48,754 nt of DNA. It comes from Candidatus Binatia bacterium. Lineage in GTDB: Bacteria > Desulfobacterota > Binatia > HRBIN30. Position numbers and translations under genes: made by a program. Location of the stretch: contig JAKLJW010000038.1 in the NCBI GenBank assembly GCA_023150935.1, forward strand, positions 1 to 48,754, in the 5' to 3' direction. The notes beneath the pieces were generated by a model. The model made no database searches, was not told the origin of the DNA, and saw nothing but the letters and a program-made list of their open reading frames with translations. Of this stretch, positions 1 through 7,545 are shown piece after piece (position 1 is the stretch's first letter; each line of letters starts with the position of its first letter).

Positions 1-128
1 CGCGAGAATGTCGATCCACGGACTTCAGCCTCCTGGCGCGTTCGTACGACCAGGCGGCAAATTCCAAGCTCACCTGGCAAACGTCCAACCGTTCGTGGTC
101 CAACTTCACCGCCGCGGGTCCTCAGTCC

Positions 129-179
129 GTGTACGAGTACGTGTACGAGTACGTGTACCGCTTCGCTGAGTACGTGTAC
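129..179. repeat. Short tandem repeat built on GTGTACGAGTAC
   Basis: Two exact 12-base units (GTGTACGAGTAC) run from 129 to 152. A third partial unit GTGTAC follows at 153-158, then CGCTTCGCTGAGTAC at 159-173 and another GTGTAC at 174-179. The array lies in the 336-base gene-free start of the window, beyond the 3' end of the flavin-type gene at 337. I see no other feature in 1-336. The repeat may be a dispersed intergenic element, but only one copy is visible here. Confidence 0.6.
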
Positions 180-336
180 GGAGTCAAAGCCGAACTTCAG
201 CATATCGGTGCGGTCGTGGGGAGTATACGGCGATTTGGCGGCGGCGGTGTCGACGCTTCCGTAGCCGCGCCCGTTCGATGGAAAAGGGGATCGGGTGGTT
301 TGTCCGGTGCGACCGTTCCCGATCGCGCCGCGCCGG

Positions 337-1233
337 CTACGATTCGAAGCGCACCGCTTCCAGCGGCTGCGGGGGGTAGACGACGCCGTGCTTGGGCGGC
401 ATGGAATTGTAGACCTGGTCGACGTCGACGACGGCGGCGCGCATGCCGAGAACACGGCGCCAACGCGTCAACGGGCCGCTGACCAGCACGCTCTCCATTC
501 CGAGATTGAGGCCGTAGCAGGCCACGACAGCACCCGGGCGCAGGTCCGCCATTTCGGGGTGCCGCCGCCCCGGCAACACCGCGATCCGAGTCGAACCCAC
601 CGGAGGACACGGCACCAGCGGCACGATCGAAGGGAAGCCGTCGGCACCGACGAAAGCGACAAAGGTCAGAGTCGCCGGGCGACCGAGATGCCTTACTGCC
701 CACGGGGACATGACCCGCCGGTCGGAGGCGGGGCGCAGGAACGGCCGGGCGCACTGGGCCTTGAGCGCGCTCAGCATCAGCCCCGCCTTAGAGACCTGTT
801 CGGCCGGGGTTGCCGCGACCAGGTCGAAGTAGTGAATGGTGTGGATGCCGACGTAGGCGTTGTACCGGAACATCGGCTTCTGGTTGTAGAGCTCGTACTC
901 CGCGCCGTGTTGCGTCTCGCCGGTCCACCGCGCCTTGCAGCGCCACAGACGCAAATCGCGGGTCATCGCCAACACCCCGACGCGTGGCTCGCGGCGCACG
1001 TTGTCTTTGCTGCGGCCCTCGCAGAACTGCCCGAACATCAACTCGCTCGGGTTGCGGGCGTGGATCGAGGTGATCAACGTGATGTGCGGCCGTCCGTCCG
1101 GGTCGACCGTCGCCAGCAACGCTACCTTCGCGTCGGCCGCAAACGCTTGCACCGCCGCATCGTCGAGCCTTGCTCTCGTTTCTGCGGGTGTTGCGCTGCC
1201 GGCGGCGCCTGCGCTTCGCATCGGTACGGTCAC
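337..1233 (-). CDS. Pyridoxamine 5'-phosphate oxidase-like FMN-binding split-barrel protein
   Basis: The 298-residue product has a split-barrel core near residues 20-70 (ALLATVDPDGRPHITLITS), the usual N-terminal strand pattern of the pyridoxamine-phosphate-oxidase-like superfamily. A second barrel-like half begins around residue 195 (TLTFVAFVGADGFPSIVPLV). Such proteins bind FMN, F420 or haem; the ligand cannot be told here. The GTG start at 1233 is chosen because it overlaps the TGA of the upstream activase in a GTGA arrangement. It is the last gene of the glycyl-radical operon, so a redox or flavin role connected to that pathway is plausible but inferred. Confidence 0.8.
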   Translation of the reverse strand: MTVPMRSAGAAGSATPAETRARLDDAAVQAFAADAKVALLATVDPDGRPHITLITSIHARNPSELMFGQFCEGRSKDNVRREPRVGVLAMTRDLRLWRCKARWTGETQHGAEYELYNQKPMFRYNAYVGIHTIHYFDLVAATPAEQVSKAGLMLSALKAQCARPFLRPASDRRVMSPWAVRHLGRPATLTFVAFVGADGFPSIVPLVPCPPVGSTRIAVLPGRRHPEMADLRPGAVVACYGLNLGMESVLVSGPLTRWRRVLGMRAAVVDVDQVYNSMPPKHGVVYPPQPLEAVRFES

Positions 1234-2291
1234 GACGCGGCCTCCAGTCGCACCGCGTCGCCGGCGGCCGGCGCGGAGTCGGCGACGCGGGTCATGCCGG
1301 TGGCCACGACGATCTTCGGATCGACTCCCGAGCGTCGAGCTACCGCCGCGGCGTGTTCCAGCTCGCTCGCGCCGATCGGCGGCGCGCCGGCAAACGTCCA
1401 CTCGAGCTGTAGCCGCTCGTACTTGTCGGTCGCCAGCGGATTGAACGCGCACAGCTCCCAGCGGCTGACCACGTCGGCGAGGTACGTGGCGATGAAGCGT
1501 CCGATGCCCTCGATGTTCTCGTCGGTCAACGTCGCTCCGGGAATCAACGGCGTGCGGATCCACAGGGCCGGCGGGGTCGCCTCGGTGCGCATCCGATCGG
1601 CCAGAGCCCGCAGGTTGGCGAGGATCTTATCGTTCGGCTGTCCGGTGAAGCAGGCGTGGCGTTCGCTGTCGATTTCCTTGAGATCGTACAGGATCAAATC
1701 GGTGTGGCGCGCCAGATCGAGCAGCGCTCCGAGGGCCACGAGTCCGGCCGTGTCGACCGCCGTGCGCAGTCCGATGGCACGGCAGCGCTCGAGAAAGGCC
1801 GCCACGAAGGCGGCGTGCAGTCCGGGCTCGCCGCCCGACACCGTCACGCCGCCGCCCGACGACTCGTAGTAGCTGCGATCCCGGGCCACCTCGGCAACCA
1901 GCGCATCGAGATCCCAGGTTTTCCCCAGCAGTTCGAAGGCGCCACCGGGGCACTGCTCGACGCAAGCGCCACAGGCATTGCAGCGCTCGGGGTCGATGCG
2001 CACGCCCGCTCCGTCGCGCCGGAGCGCCTGCTCGCGACATACCGTGTCGCACACGCGCGTGCCCACGCAGCGCGTCCGATGCCATACCACCTGCGGCGCG
2101 AAGCAGATGGCCTCCGGGTTGTGGCACCAGGCGCATTGGAGGCTGCAACCCTTGAGGAAGACGGTGGTGCGCAGTCCCGGCCCATCCTCCGTCGACATGC
2201 GCTGGATGTTCAGGACCGACACGGTCCGCGCGCGCTCGGAGGCCGGAACGCGCCGGGCGGGTGTAGACGCCGACTGCACGGCCCGGCTCAC
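1230..2291 (-). CDS. Glycyl radical enzyme activating protein (radical SAM)
   Basis: This 353-residue protein should use S-adenosylmethionine and a [4Fe-4S] cluster to install the glycyl radical on the enzyme encoded just upstream. The radical-SAM CxxxCxxC motif is C49, C53, C56 (GCSLQCAWCHNPE). It is followed by a ferredoxin-like insertion with two cysteine groups (RCVGTRVCDTVC and RCNACGACVEQC), typical of activases for eliminase/decarboxylase-type glycyl radical enzymes rather than plain PflA. The GTG start at 2291 overlaps the partner's TGA as GTGA, so translation is probably coupled. The gene in turn overlaps the FMN-type gene downstream by four bases. Confidence 0.92.
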   Translation of the reverse strand: MSRAVQSASTPARRVPASERARTVSVLNIQRMSTEDGPGLRTTVFLKGCSLQCAWCHNPEAICFAPQVVWHRTRCVGTRVCDTVCREQALRRDGAGVRIDPERCNACGACVEQCPGGAFELLGKTWDLDALVAEVARDRSYYESSGGGVTVSGGEPGLHAAFVAAFLERCRAIGLRTAVDTAGLVALGALLDLARHTDLILYDLKEIDSERHACFTGQPNDKILANLRALADRMRTEATPPALWIRTPLIPGATLTDENIEGIGRFIATYLADVVSRWELCAFNPLATDKYERLQLEWTFAGAPPIGASELEHAAAVARRSGVDPKIVVATGMTRVADSAPAAGDAVRLEAAS

Positions 2292-4795
2292 ATGCGCGCG
2301 TGGCTTTCGCGCGCAATGACTTCGTCCTGCAGCTCGCGGCCGATGCTGGTGAAGTAGGCGTTGTAACCCGTGACCCGCACCAGCAGATGGCGGTAGTTCT
2401 CGGGATGGCGCTGCGCGTCCTTCAGGGTCTCCGCATCGATCACGTTCACCTGCAGAGCCGTGCCGCCGTTGCGGCAGTACCCCCGCAGGAAGGCTTTGAA
2501 CTTCTCGCGATGCTCGCGGTCGCGGAGCAGGCCAGGGCTGAACGTCATGGTGTGACTGGCGCCGTTCGGAAGCAGGTTCCGGAAATCGCCCCAATCGCCG
2601 GCTTCGAGGTTACCCGAGAGAGCCTTGCCGACGGAGTTCGCGTTGGCGGTCGGGCCGGCAATGTCCGCGCCGTTGGATGGGCAGATGGCGTTCGACAGAA
2701 ACTGGCCCTGGGGCCGGCCGTCGGCGCTTGCGGCCATGATGTACCCGTCGCCGACCCAGTAGTTCCAGCTCAGCATGCCCGGCCGGAACCGGCGGCCGGT
2801 GGAGCGCGTGGTGTGCTTCCAGGTCTCCTCGGTCCAGACCGTCATGACATTGCGCGCCACGGTGTCGGCCGCATCGTCGTCGCGGCCGAACTTGGGGGCG
2901 CGGAACCGTGCCCAGGCCTGCAACGACTCGTGTCCTTTCCAGTTGTCCCGCAGCGCGGCGATCAACTCCGCCATCGTGCACTTCCGGGCGTCGAAGACGA
3001 GGTACTTGATTGCGAGCAGCGAATCGACGGTGGTCGCGAAGGTTACCGCCTCGACGGTCGTGAAGCTGAGTTCGGCACCGCCGCGGGTGATATCGAGCCC
3101 CTTCTCGGCGCAACCGCGCACCAGACACGACAGGTACGGGGTCGGCGCCAGCTCGGCACGCAACGACTCGGTCATTTCGTACAGATCGACGCAGCGGCGC
3201 AGGATGTAGCGGGTCTGCTCGACGTACGCGTGCCAGAACTCGTCCCACGTGCGGAACCGCGTCGCATCGCCGGTGCGCGGGCCGTCCTGGGTAACGCGAT
3301 GGCGCCGGCCGCCGATCGGGTCGACGGCGGGTACGAGGTCGCGACCGCCGGTGAGGGCCAGTTCGACGGCCTTGAGCAGGTTCAGGTTGTTGTCGACGGT
3401 GCCGGACCGGTCGTTCCCGACCATGGTGTTCTCGAGGCAACCGACCGAAGCGTAGTCATGGACGTTGCCTGGGTTGACGAGGTGTTCGACGCCGGCCACG
3501 CGCGCTTCGCGCAAGAGTCCGGCCATGGAGCGTTCGTCGAAGTTGAGCAGGAAGGGAGCGCCCTGACTGCCGGCGATCATCTCGACGACGCGGTCGAGCA
3601 GTGGCTCGGGCGTGCCGCAATGGAGGCGGACGTTGGGCTTGGGTTCGAGGATTGGCGACATGTCGTCGATGACGTCGAGGACCGCATAGGTGAGATCGTT
3701 GGTCATGTCCCGGCTGTCCGGTCCGAGGCCGGACAGACTGATGAGTTGTCCGAAGCTGGAGTTGATGCCCTGATTGCCGCCCATACGGATCATCGCGTCG
3801 TAGGCGGTGTTGGCATGCACCCAGAAGCAGCCAAGGATCTCCTTGCCGAACTCGCGGGTCATGCCCTCGGCGAGCGAACGCTCCCAGTACGGCAACAGAT
3901 ACTGGTCGAAGCGGCCGAAGCTCACGCCCGCGCCGGGGTAGTTCTCGTCGGCGAGTACGAGCATATGCGTGAGCCAGAGGGCCTGCACGGCTTCCCAGAA
4001 GTCGCGCGCCGGTTGCCACGGGACGCGTTCGAGATTGTCGGCCATGCGCTCGAGCTCGGCGCGACGGGCGGCGTCCGACTCCGAAGCGGCCAGCGCTCGG
4101 CATCGGAGCGCGTACTTCGCGGCCACGTCGCGGGCCATGGTCGCGGCGGTCATCATCGCGCGTAGCTGCGCCCCCGTCGGCCCCCGTTGTTCCGCCGGTG
4201 CAAGCTCGGCGTGGCGCTCCGCCAGGTCGCTATGGATCGCCGCCCAGCCCGCGGTGAGCACGCGGGCGTAATCGGGAATGATATGACCGGGGGTGGCTCC
4301 GGCGTTGCCGTAGCCATGGTCGTGGAACCGGCGCAGAGCGGCGCGCACGCCGTCGCGGCCGGCGAGCCGGCGCTCGCGGCGCCGGGTTTCCTCGGCGGTC
4401 CAGCAGCGGGACACGAGCACGTTGAAACGAGCGCCGGCGACGAGGTCGCCGGGAAGAATATCCTGCGGCACGCAGTCGACCATGACCTTGCGATTGAGCC
4501 AGGCGCGGCGTTCGGGAAGGCTCCACGACCAGAAGTCGGGATCGAGATCCACGGGCCGCGCCGCCTGCAGCGCCGAGGCCGTAAACGGTCCCATGAAAGC
4601 GAACGTCTCCGGTACGATGTGGTAATTGGTCTCGTCGTACACGACGTCCCACGGCGTCCCGGTGGTCCAGCACGTAAACTCGTTATTCCACGGACGGCGC
4701 ACACCTTCGAAATAGAGATCGCGCAGCCGTCGGATGCGCGGGGAAAGTCCGTGCGGTTCCTTGATGGCCGGGCCGATCGTGTATGCGGTTACCAT
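2288..4795 (-). CDS. Glycyl radical enzyme (PFL-like family), substrate unknown
   Basis: An 835-residue enzyme of the pyruvate formate-lyase superfamily. The C-terminal glycyl-radical motif RVTGYNAYF places the radical on about G810. The active-site loop reads SVGCLENTMVG, with the thiyl cysteine near C453 and a glutamate two residues later, as in the dehydratase, decarboxylase and C-N lyase branches. Length fits those branches (about 790-900) better than PFL itself (about 760). ATG at 4795 is preferred over an upstream start at 4852 because GGGAGG lies just before it. The first gene of a three-gene operon with its activase. No microcompartment genes are nearby. I could not assign choline, diol, hydroxyproline, arylacetate or isethionate specificity from sequence alone. 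Confidence 0.92.
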   Translation of the reverse strand: MVTAYTIGPAIKEPHGLSPRIRRLRDLYFEGVRRPWNNEFTCWTTGTPWDVVYDETNYHIVPETFAFMGPFTASALQAARPVDLDPDFWSWSLPERRAWLNRKVMVDCVPQDILPGDLVAGARFNVLVSRCWTAEETRRRERRLAGRDGVRAALRRFHDHGYGNAGATPGHIIPDYARVLTAGWAAIHSDLAERHAELAPAEQRGPTGAQLRAMMTAATMARDVAAKYALRCRALAASESDAARRAELERMADNLERVPWQPARDFWEAVQALWLTHMLVLADENYPGAGVSFGRFDQYLLPYWERSLAEGMTREFGKEILGCFWVHANTAYDAMIRMGGNQGINSSFGQLISLSGLGPDSRDMTNDLTYAVLDVIDDMSPILEPKPNVRLHCGTPEPLLDRVVEMIAGSQGAPFLLNFDERSMAGLLREARVAGVEHLVNPGNVHDYASVGCLENTMVGNDRSGTVDNNLNLLKAVELALTGGRDLVPAVDPIGGRRHRVTQDGPRTGDATRFRTWDEFWHAYVEQTRYILRRCVDLYEMTESLRAELAPTPYLSCLVRGCAEKGLDITRGGAELSFTTVEAVTFATTVDSLLAIKYLVFDARKCTMAELIAALRDNWKGHESLQAWARFRAPKFGRDDDAADTVARNVMTVWTEETWKHTTRSTGRRFRPGMLSWNYWVGDGYIMAASADGRPQGQFLSNAICPSNGADIAGPTANANSVGKALSGNLEAGDWGDFRNLLPNGASHTMTFSPGLLRDREHREKFKAFLRGYCRNGGTALQVNVIDAETLKDAQRHPENYRHLLVRVTGYNAYFTSIGRELQDEVIARESHARM

Positions 4796-4880
4796 CGCGG
4801 GTCCTCCCGATCGCTCCGGGGTCGGCACCCCCGGGCAGCAGTCCAACCCCACCTCTTTACGGCGAGAACCGCCGAATCAC

Positions 4881-5009
4881 AAGGAAGGTCCGCCCCTCGC
4901 CTCGGTGGACTTCCTGCGGCGCCAGGGCCAACCGGTGCGGCTCGCCAGTTACGACGAGCGCATGCTTCGCGGCGCCACGGCGCTCGGAATCGACGTCTAC
5001 CCCCTGTAG
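4881..5009 (+). pseudogene. C-terminal fragment of a PIN-domain (VapC-like) toxin
   Basis: The last 40 or so codons before the TAG at 5007 read like the end of a PIN-domain RNase: DFLRRQGQPVRL, then SYDERMLRGATALGIDVYPL. The Asp-Glu-Arg plus 'A..LGI' ending is the usual VapC C-terminal pattern. No N-terminal catalytic part or antitoxin precedes it in this frame; the sequence upstream runs into the leader and start of the divergent glycyl radical gene. This is probably a relic of a second toxin-antitoxin locus beside the intact one at 5129-5772. Confidence 0.5.
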
Positions 5010-5093
5010 CCAGCCCGGTGCGCTCGGCAGCTCGGGGGAAGGCACGACGGAGAGATGCCCACCGGTTTCGCCCTCCCCGTGCCGCAGGTGCAT

Positions 5094-5117
5094 TGACAGG
5101 TCAATCTGACCATGTCA
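5094..5117. promoter_or_regulatory. Inverted-repeat operator candidate before the toxin-antitoxin pair
   Basis: TGACAGGTCA (5094-5103) is mirrored by TGACC-A-TGTCA (5107-5117) around a three-base centre, with one unpaired A. A further GGTCA half site lies at 5120-5124. The repeat sits 11 bases before the antitoxin ATG, where Phd/YefM-type antitoxins usually bind to repress their own operon. It also contains TTGACA (5093-5098), a perfect -35 hexamer, though no good -10 is seen at the right spacing. Binding is inferred. Confidence 0.4.
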
Positions 5118-5128
5118 GTGGTCAGCAC

Positions 5129-5362
5129 ATGGAAACGGTGAGCGCCACGGAGTTCAAGGCCCACTGCCTGCAACTAATGGAGCGTGTCCGTAAGACCCGT
5201 AAGCCGGTGCTGATCACCAAACGCGGGAGGCCTCTAGCGCAGCTCGTGCCTCCGCCGGCAACCGAAGAGCGGCCGTGGCAGAAGCTGCGCGGGAGCGTCC
5301 TTCACATGGGGGATGTGCTCTCGCCGGTTGTCGTAGACGAGGACATACAGGCGTTGAAATGA
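5129..5362 (+). CDS. Phd/YefM-family antitoxin
   Basis: This 77-residue protein starts METVSATEFKAHCLQLMERV and continues VLITKRGRPLAQLVP, the standard Phd/YefM fold: an N-terminal DNA-binding alpha/beta domain followed by a short toxin-neutralising tail. It should bind the inverted repeat just upstream and neutralise the PIN toxin that follows. The ATG at 5129 is the only start consistent with the conserved N-terminus. Its TGA overlaps the toxin ATG by four bases (ATGA), the common arrangement for these pairs. Confidence 0.88.
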   Translation: METVSATEFKAHCLQLMERVRKTRKPVLITKRGRPLAQLVPPPATEERPWQKLRGSVLHMGDVLSPVVVDEDIQALK

Positions 5363-5772
5363 CCGCGCCGCCACTGCTCGACACGCACGCGTGGCTGTGG
5401 TGGCTCGACGGAACCGGAGACCTGAGCGCGGCGGAACGGCAGGCGCTCGACGCCCTGGCCGAAACTGGCCGCCCGCCGTTTCTCTCCACTATCAGCCTCT
5501 GGGAGATGGCCCTCCTTGTCGAACTCGGCCGCGTGCGGTTGCAGCCTGGTTTCGACGAGTGGATTGAGATTGCTGCTTCACCGGCAACCGTGTCCCTGGT
5601 CGACGTCTCTCCGGCCGTCGCCAAACGACTCTTGCGCCTACCGAGGAGTTTTCATCGCGACCCCGCCGATCGCGTCATCGTTGCCACGGCGCAAGCTCTC
5701 AATCTGCCTCTCCTCACGCGCGATCGAGCCATTCGCCGTGCCGGTCTCGTGGGCCTCTGGAAGCCACGTTGA
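5359..5772 (+). CDS. vapC: PIN-domain toxin (VapC family)
   Basis: A 137-residue PIN-domain ribonuclease. The acidic active-site residues are visible: LLDTHAWLWW near the N-terminus (first Asp), SLWEMALL (Glu) in the middle, and DPADRVIVATA (two Asp) near residue 105, ending in the usual LLTRDRAI strand. The 'DTHAWLWW' variant belongs to the VapC group that pairs with Phd-type antitoxins rather than AbrB-type ones, which agrees with the gene before it. It overlaps that antitoxin by four bases, and its own TGA overlaps a possible TTG start of the OLD nuclease. Confidence 0.9.
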   Translation: MTAPPLLDTHAWLWWLDGTGDLSAAERQALDALAETGRPPFLSTISLWEMALLVELGRVRLQPGFDEWIEIAASPATVSLVDVSPAVAKRLLRLPRSFHRDPADRVIVATAQALNLPLLTRDRAIRRAGLVGLWKPR

Positions 5773-7499
5773 CCCCCGTGGCCCAACGCCGCGACGCCAT
5801 GCTCCTCGCCCACGCCACGATCGAGAACTTCCGCGGCATCCGTGCCCTCGACATGGACCTCGATCCGGTCACCGCGCTCATCGGCGAGAACAACTTCGGC
5901 AAGACCAGCATTCTCGATGCACTGGCGATCTGCCTCGGCGCCGGCGCGGAGGGTACCGCGTTCGCCTTCGAACCGGGTGACTTCCACGAGCCGGCCGAGA
6001 AGGGCGCCGCGGCCGGCGGCGCGCCGATCCGCATCGTGCTCACCTTCGAGGCCGCCGACGACGGCGATGCGATTCCGGACACGTCGCCCCTGCGCAAGGC
6101 TGTCCTTGCCGGCCCGTCGCGTCGGACGCGCTTGCGTCTCGCGGTCGAGGCTACGAGGGAAGACGGGGGTATTCGTACGGTGTGGAGCTTCGCCGATGCC
6201 AGCGGGAAACCGCTGGCCGGCGCGACCGGGCCGGAACCGTTGCTCGCCCTGCGGCGACGCTACCCGATGCTGCTCCTCCGTTCCGACGCGGTGGGGGCTC
6301 CGGAAGCGGAGAGCGACCGGGCGAAGAGGCTCGATACGGACGGCGGCGAAGGTCGCCGCCGCCGGCTGGAGGCCGAGATACTGCGCGCCTATCGCACGCT
6401 GCGGGGGACGCGCACGGAGCCGCGGCCCAGCGATATCGCGCGGGCAGTAGCGGCCGCCGACCGGCTTTACGGTCCCGGGGTGCCCTGGCCGGTAGCGACC
6501 GCCGCGCAGCCGCCGCGGTTGATCGAGGCGCTTGTCGAGGCCCCGGGGAGCATGTCTCCGGACACGGTGCGGCGCGACGCGCTGCGCCGGGCCGGGTCGG
6601 GCACCCGCAGCGTGGCCCAGCTTGCGGTCGTCGGGGCGATGCTGGCGGCGCGCGGCGACCGCCAGTTCGCCAGTGACGCGCACCCGATCGTGGCTCTCGA
6701 GGATCCCGAGGTGCACCTGCACCCGGTGATGCTCGCGTCGCTCTGGGAACTGATCGCTCGCGTACCCGCGCAGAAGATCATCAGCACGAATTCCGGGGAG
6801 TTGCTCGCTTCGATTCCGATGCACTCGGTGCGGCGCCTGGAGCGGCGGCCGCAACGGGTTCACGTGCATCGACTGCACGCCGACACCTTTAGCCTGGAGG
6901 AGCTGCGGCGGCTCGGATACCACATCCGCGTCAACCGCGCGTCGGCGATGTTCGCCCGCTGCTGGCTGCTCGTCGAAGGCGAGACCGAGTTCTGGCTGCT
7001 GCCCGAGCTGGCGCGCCAGTGTGGTTACCACTTTCCCGCCGAGGGGGTTCGCTGTCTGGAATTCGCCCAGTGCGGCGTCGAACCGCTCATCAAGCTGGCG
7101 GCCGGGCTGGGCATTCCATGGCACCTGCTCGCCGACGGGGACCTGGCGGGCCGCGGTTACGCGGAGCTGGCGCGGGAGCGGCTCGGCGGCGCTCCGGCGG
7201 AGGCGCACATTACCCAGGTGCGCCAGCGCGATATCGAGCTGTGCCTGTGGAACAGCGGTTACGCCGAGGTCTACCGCCGCGCCGCCCGCCTGGTCGACAA
7301 GGCCGGCCGCCCGCTGCCCCCCGGGCGCAACGAGAAGCCGGCCGCCGTAATTGCCCGCGCCATTCGCGCGGTCTCGAAGCCGCGCCTGGCCCTGGACGTC
7401 GCCGAGGCCGCGAACGCCGCGGGTTCGCCCGGCGTCCCGCCGGTATTGCGCGGCACCATCGAGGCGGCGGTGCGGCTGGCCAGATCGGTGGGACGGTGA
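5769..7499 (+). CDS. OLD-family ATP-dependent nuclease (AAA ATPase plus TOPRIM)
   Basis: The N-terminus is an SMC/RecF-like ATPase: ENFRGIRAL, then Walker A GENNFGKT (residues 39-46). The VALEDPEVHLHP segment near residue 315 carries Walker B. A C-terminal TOPRIM nuclease domain follows (LLVEGETEFWLLPELA with its Glu, then LADGDLAG with the Asp pair). The family includes phage P2 OLD and E. coli YbjD; these are DNA nucleases with repair or anti-phage roles. About 576 residues from a TTG overlapping the toxin stop (TTGA); an ATG at 5799 is an alternative and neither has a strong ribosome site. A family B DNA polymerase follows after 46 bases, which favours DNA repair. Confidence 0.87.
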   Translation: MTPVAQRRDAMLLAHATIENFRGIRALDMDLDPVTALIGENNFGKTSILDALAICLGAGAEGTAFAFEPGDFHEPAEKGAAAGGAPIRIVLTFEAADDGDAIPDTSPLRKAVLAGPSRRTRLRLAVEATREDGGIRTVWSFADASGKPLAGATGPEPLLALRRRYPMLLLRSDAVGAPEAESDRAKRLDTDGGEGRRRRLEAEILRAYRTLRGTRTEPRPSDIARAVAAADRLYGPGVPWPVATAAQPPRLIEALVEAPGSMSPDTVRRDALRRAGSGTRSVAQLAVVGAMLAARGDRQFASDAHPIVALEDPEVHLHPVMLASLWELIARVPAQKIISTNSGELLASIPMHSVRRLERRPQRVHVHRLHADTFSLEELRRLGYHIRVNRASAMFARCWLLVEGETEFWLLPELARQCGYHFPAEGVRCLEFAQCGVEPLIKLAAGLGIPWHLLADGDLAGRGYAELARERLGGAPAEAHITQVRQRDIELCLWNSGYAEVYRRAARLVDKAGRPLPPGRNEKPAAVIARAIRAVSKPRLALDVAEAANAAGSPGVPPVLRGTIEAAVRLARSVGR

Positions 7500-7545
7500 T
7501 GCGGGTTGTCGGGCGGCCGAACCGCCAGCCCGCGGAGTCCGGAGG

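Noticed and set aside
2300..4165. Long open frame of 621 codons on the + strand
   Set aside because: It is the complement of the glycyl radical gene, whose motifs on the - strand are unmistakable; the + frame has none.
5769..7499. Gabija-type defence locus, because of the OLD nuclease
   Set aside because: Gabija needs a UvrD-like helicase (GajB) next to the nuclease. The next gene is a family B polymerase and none of the neighbours is a helicase.
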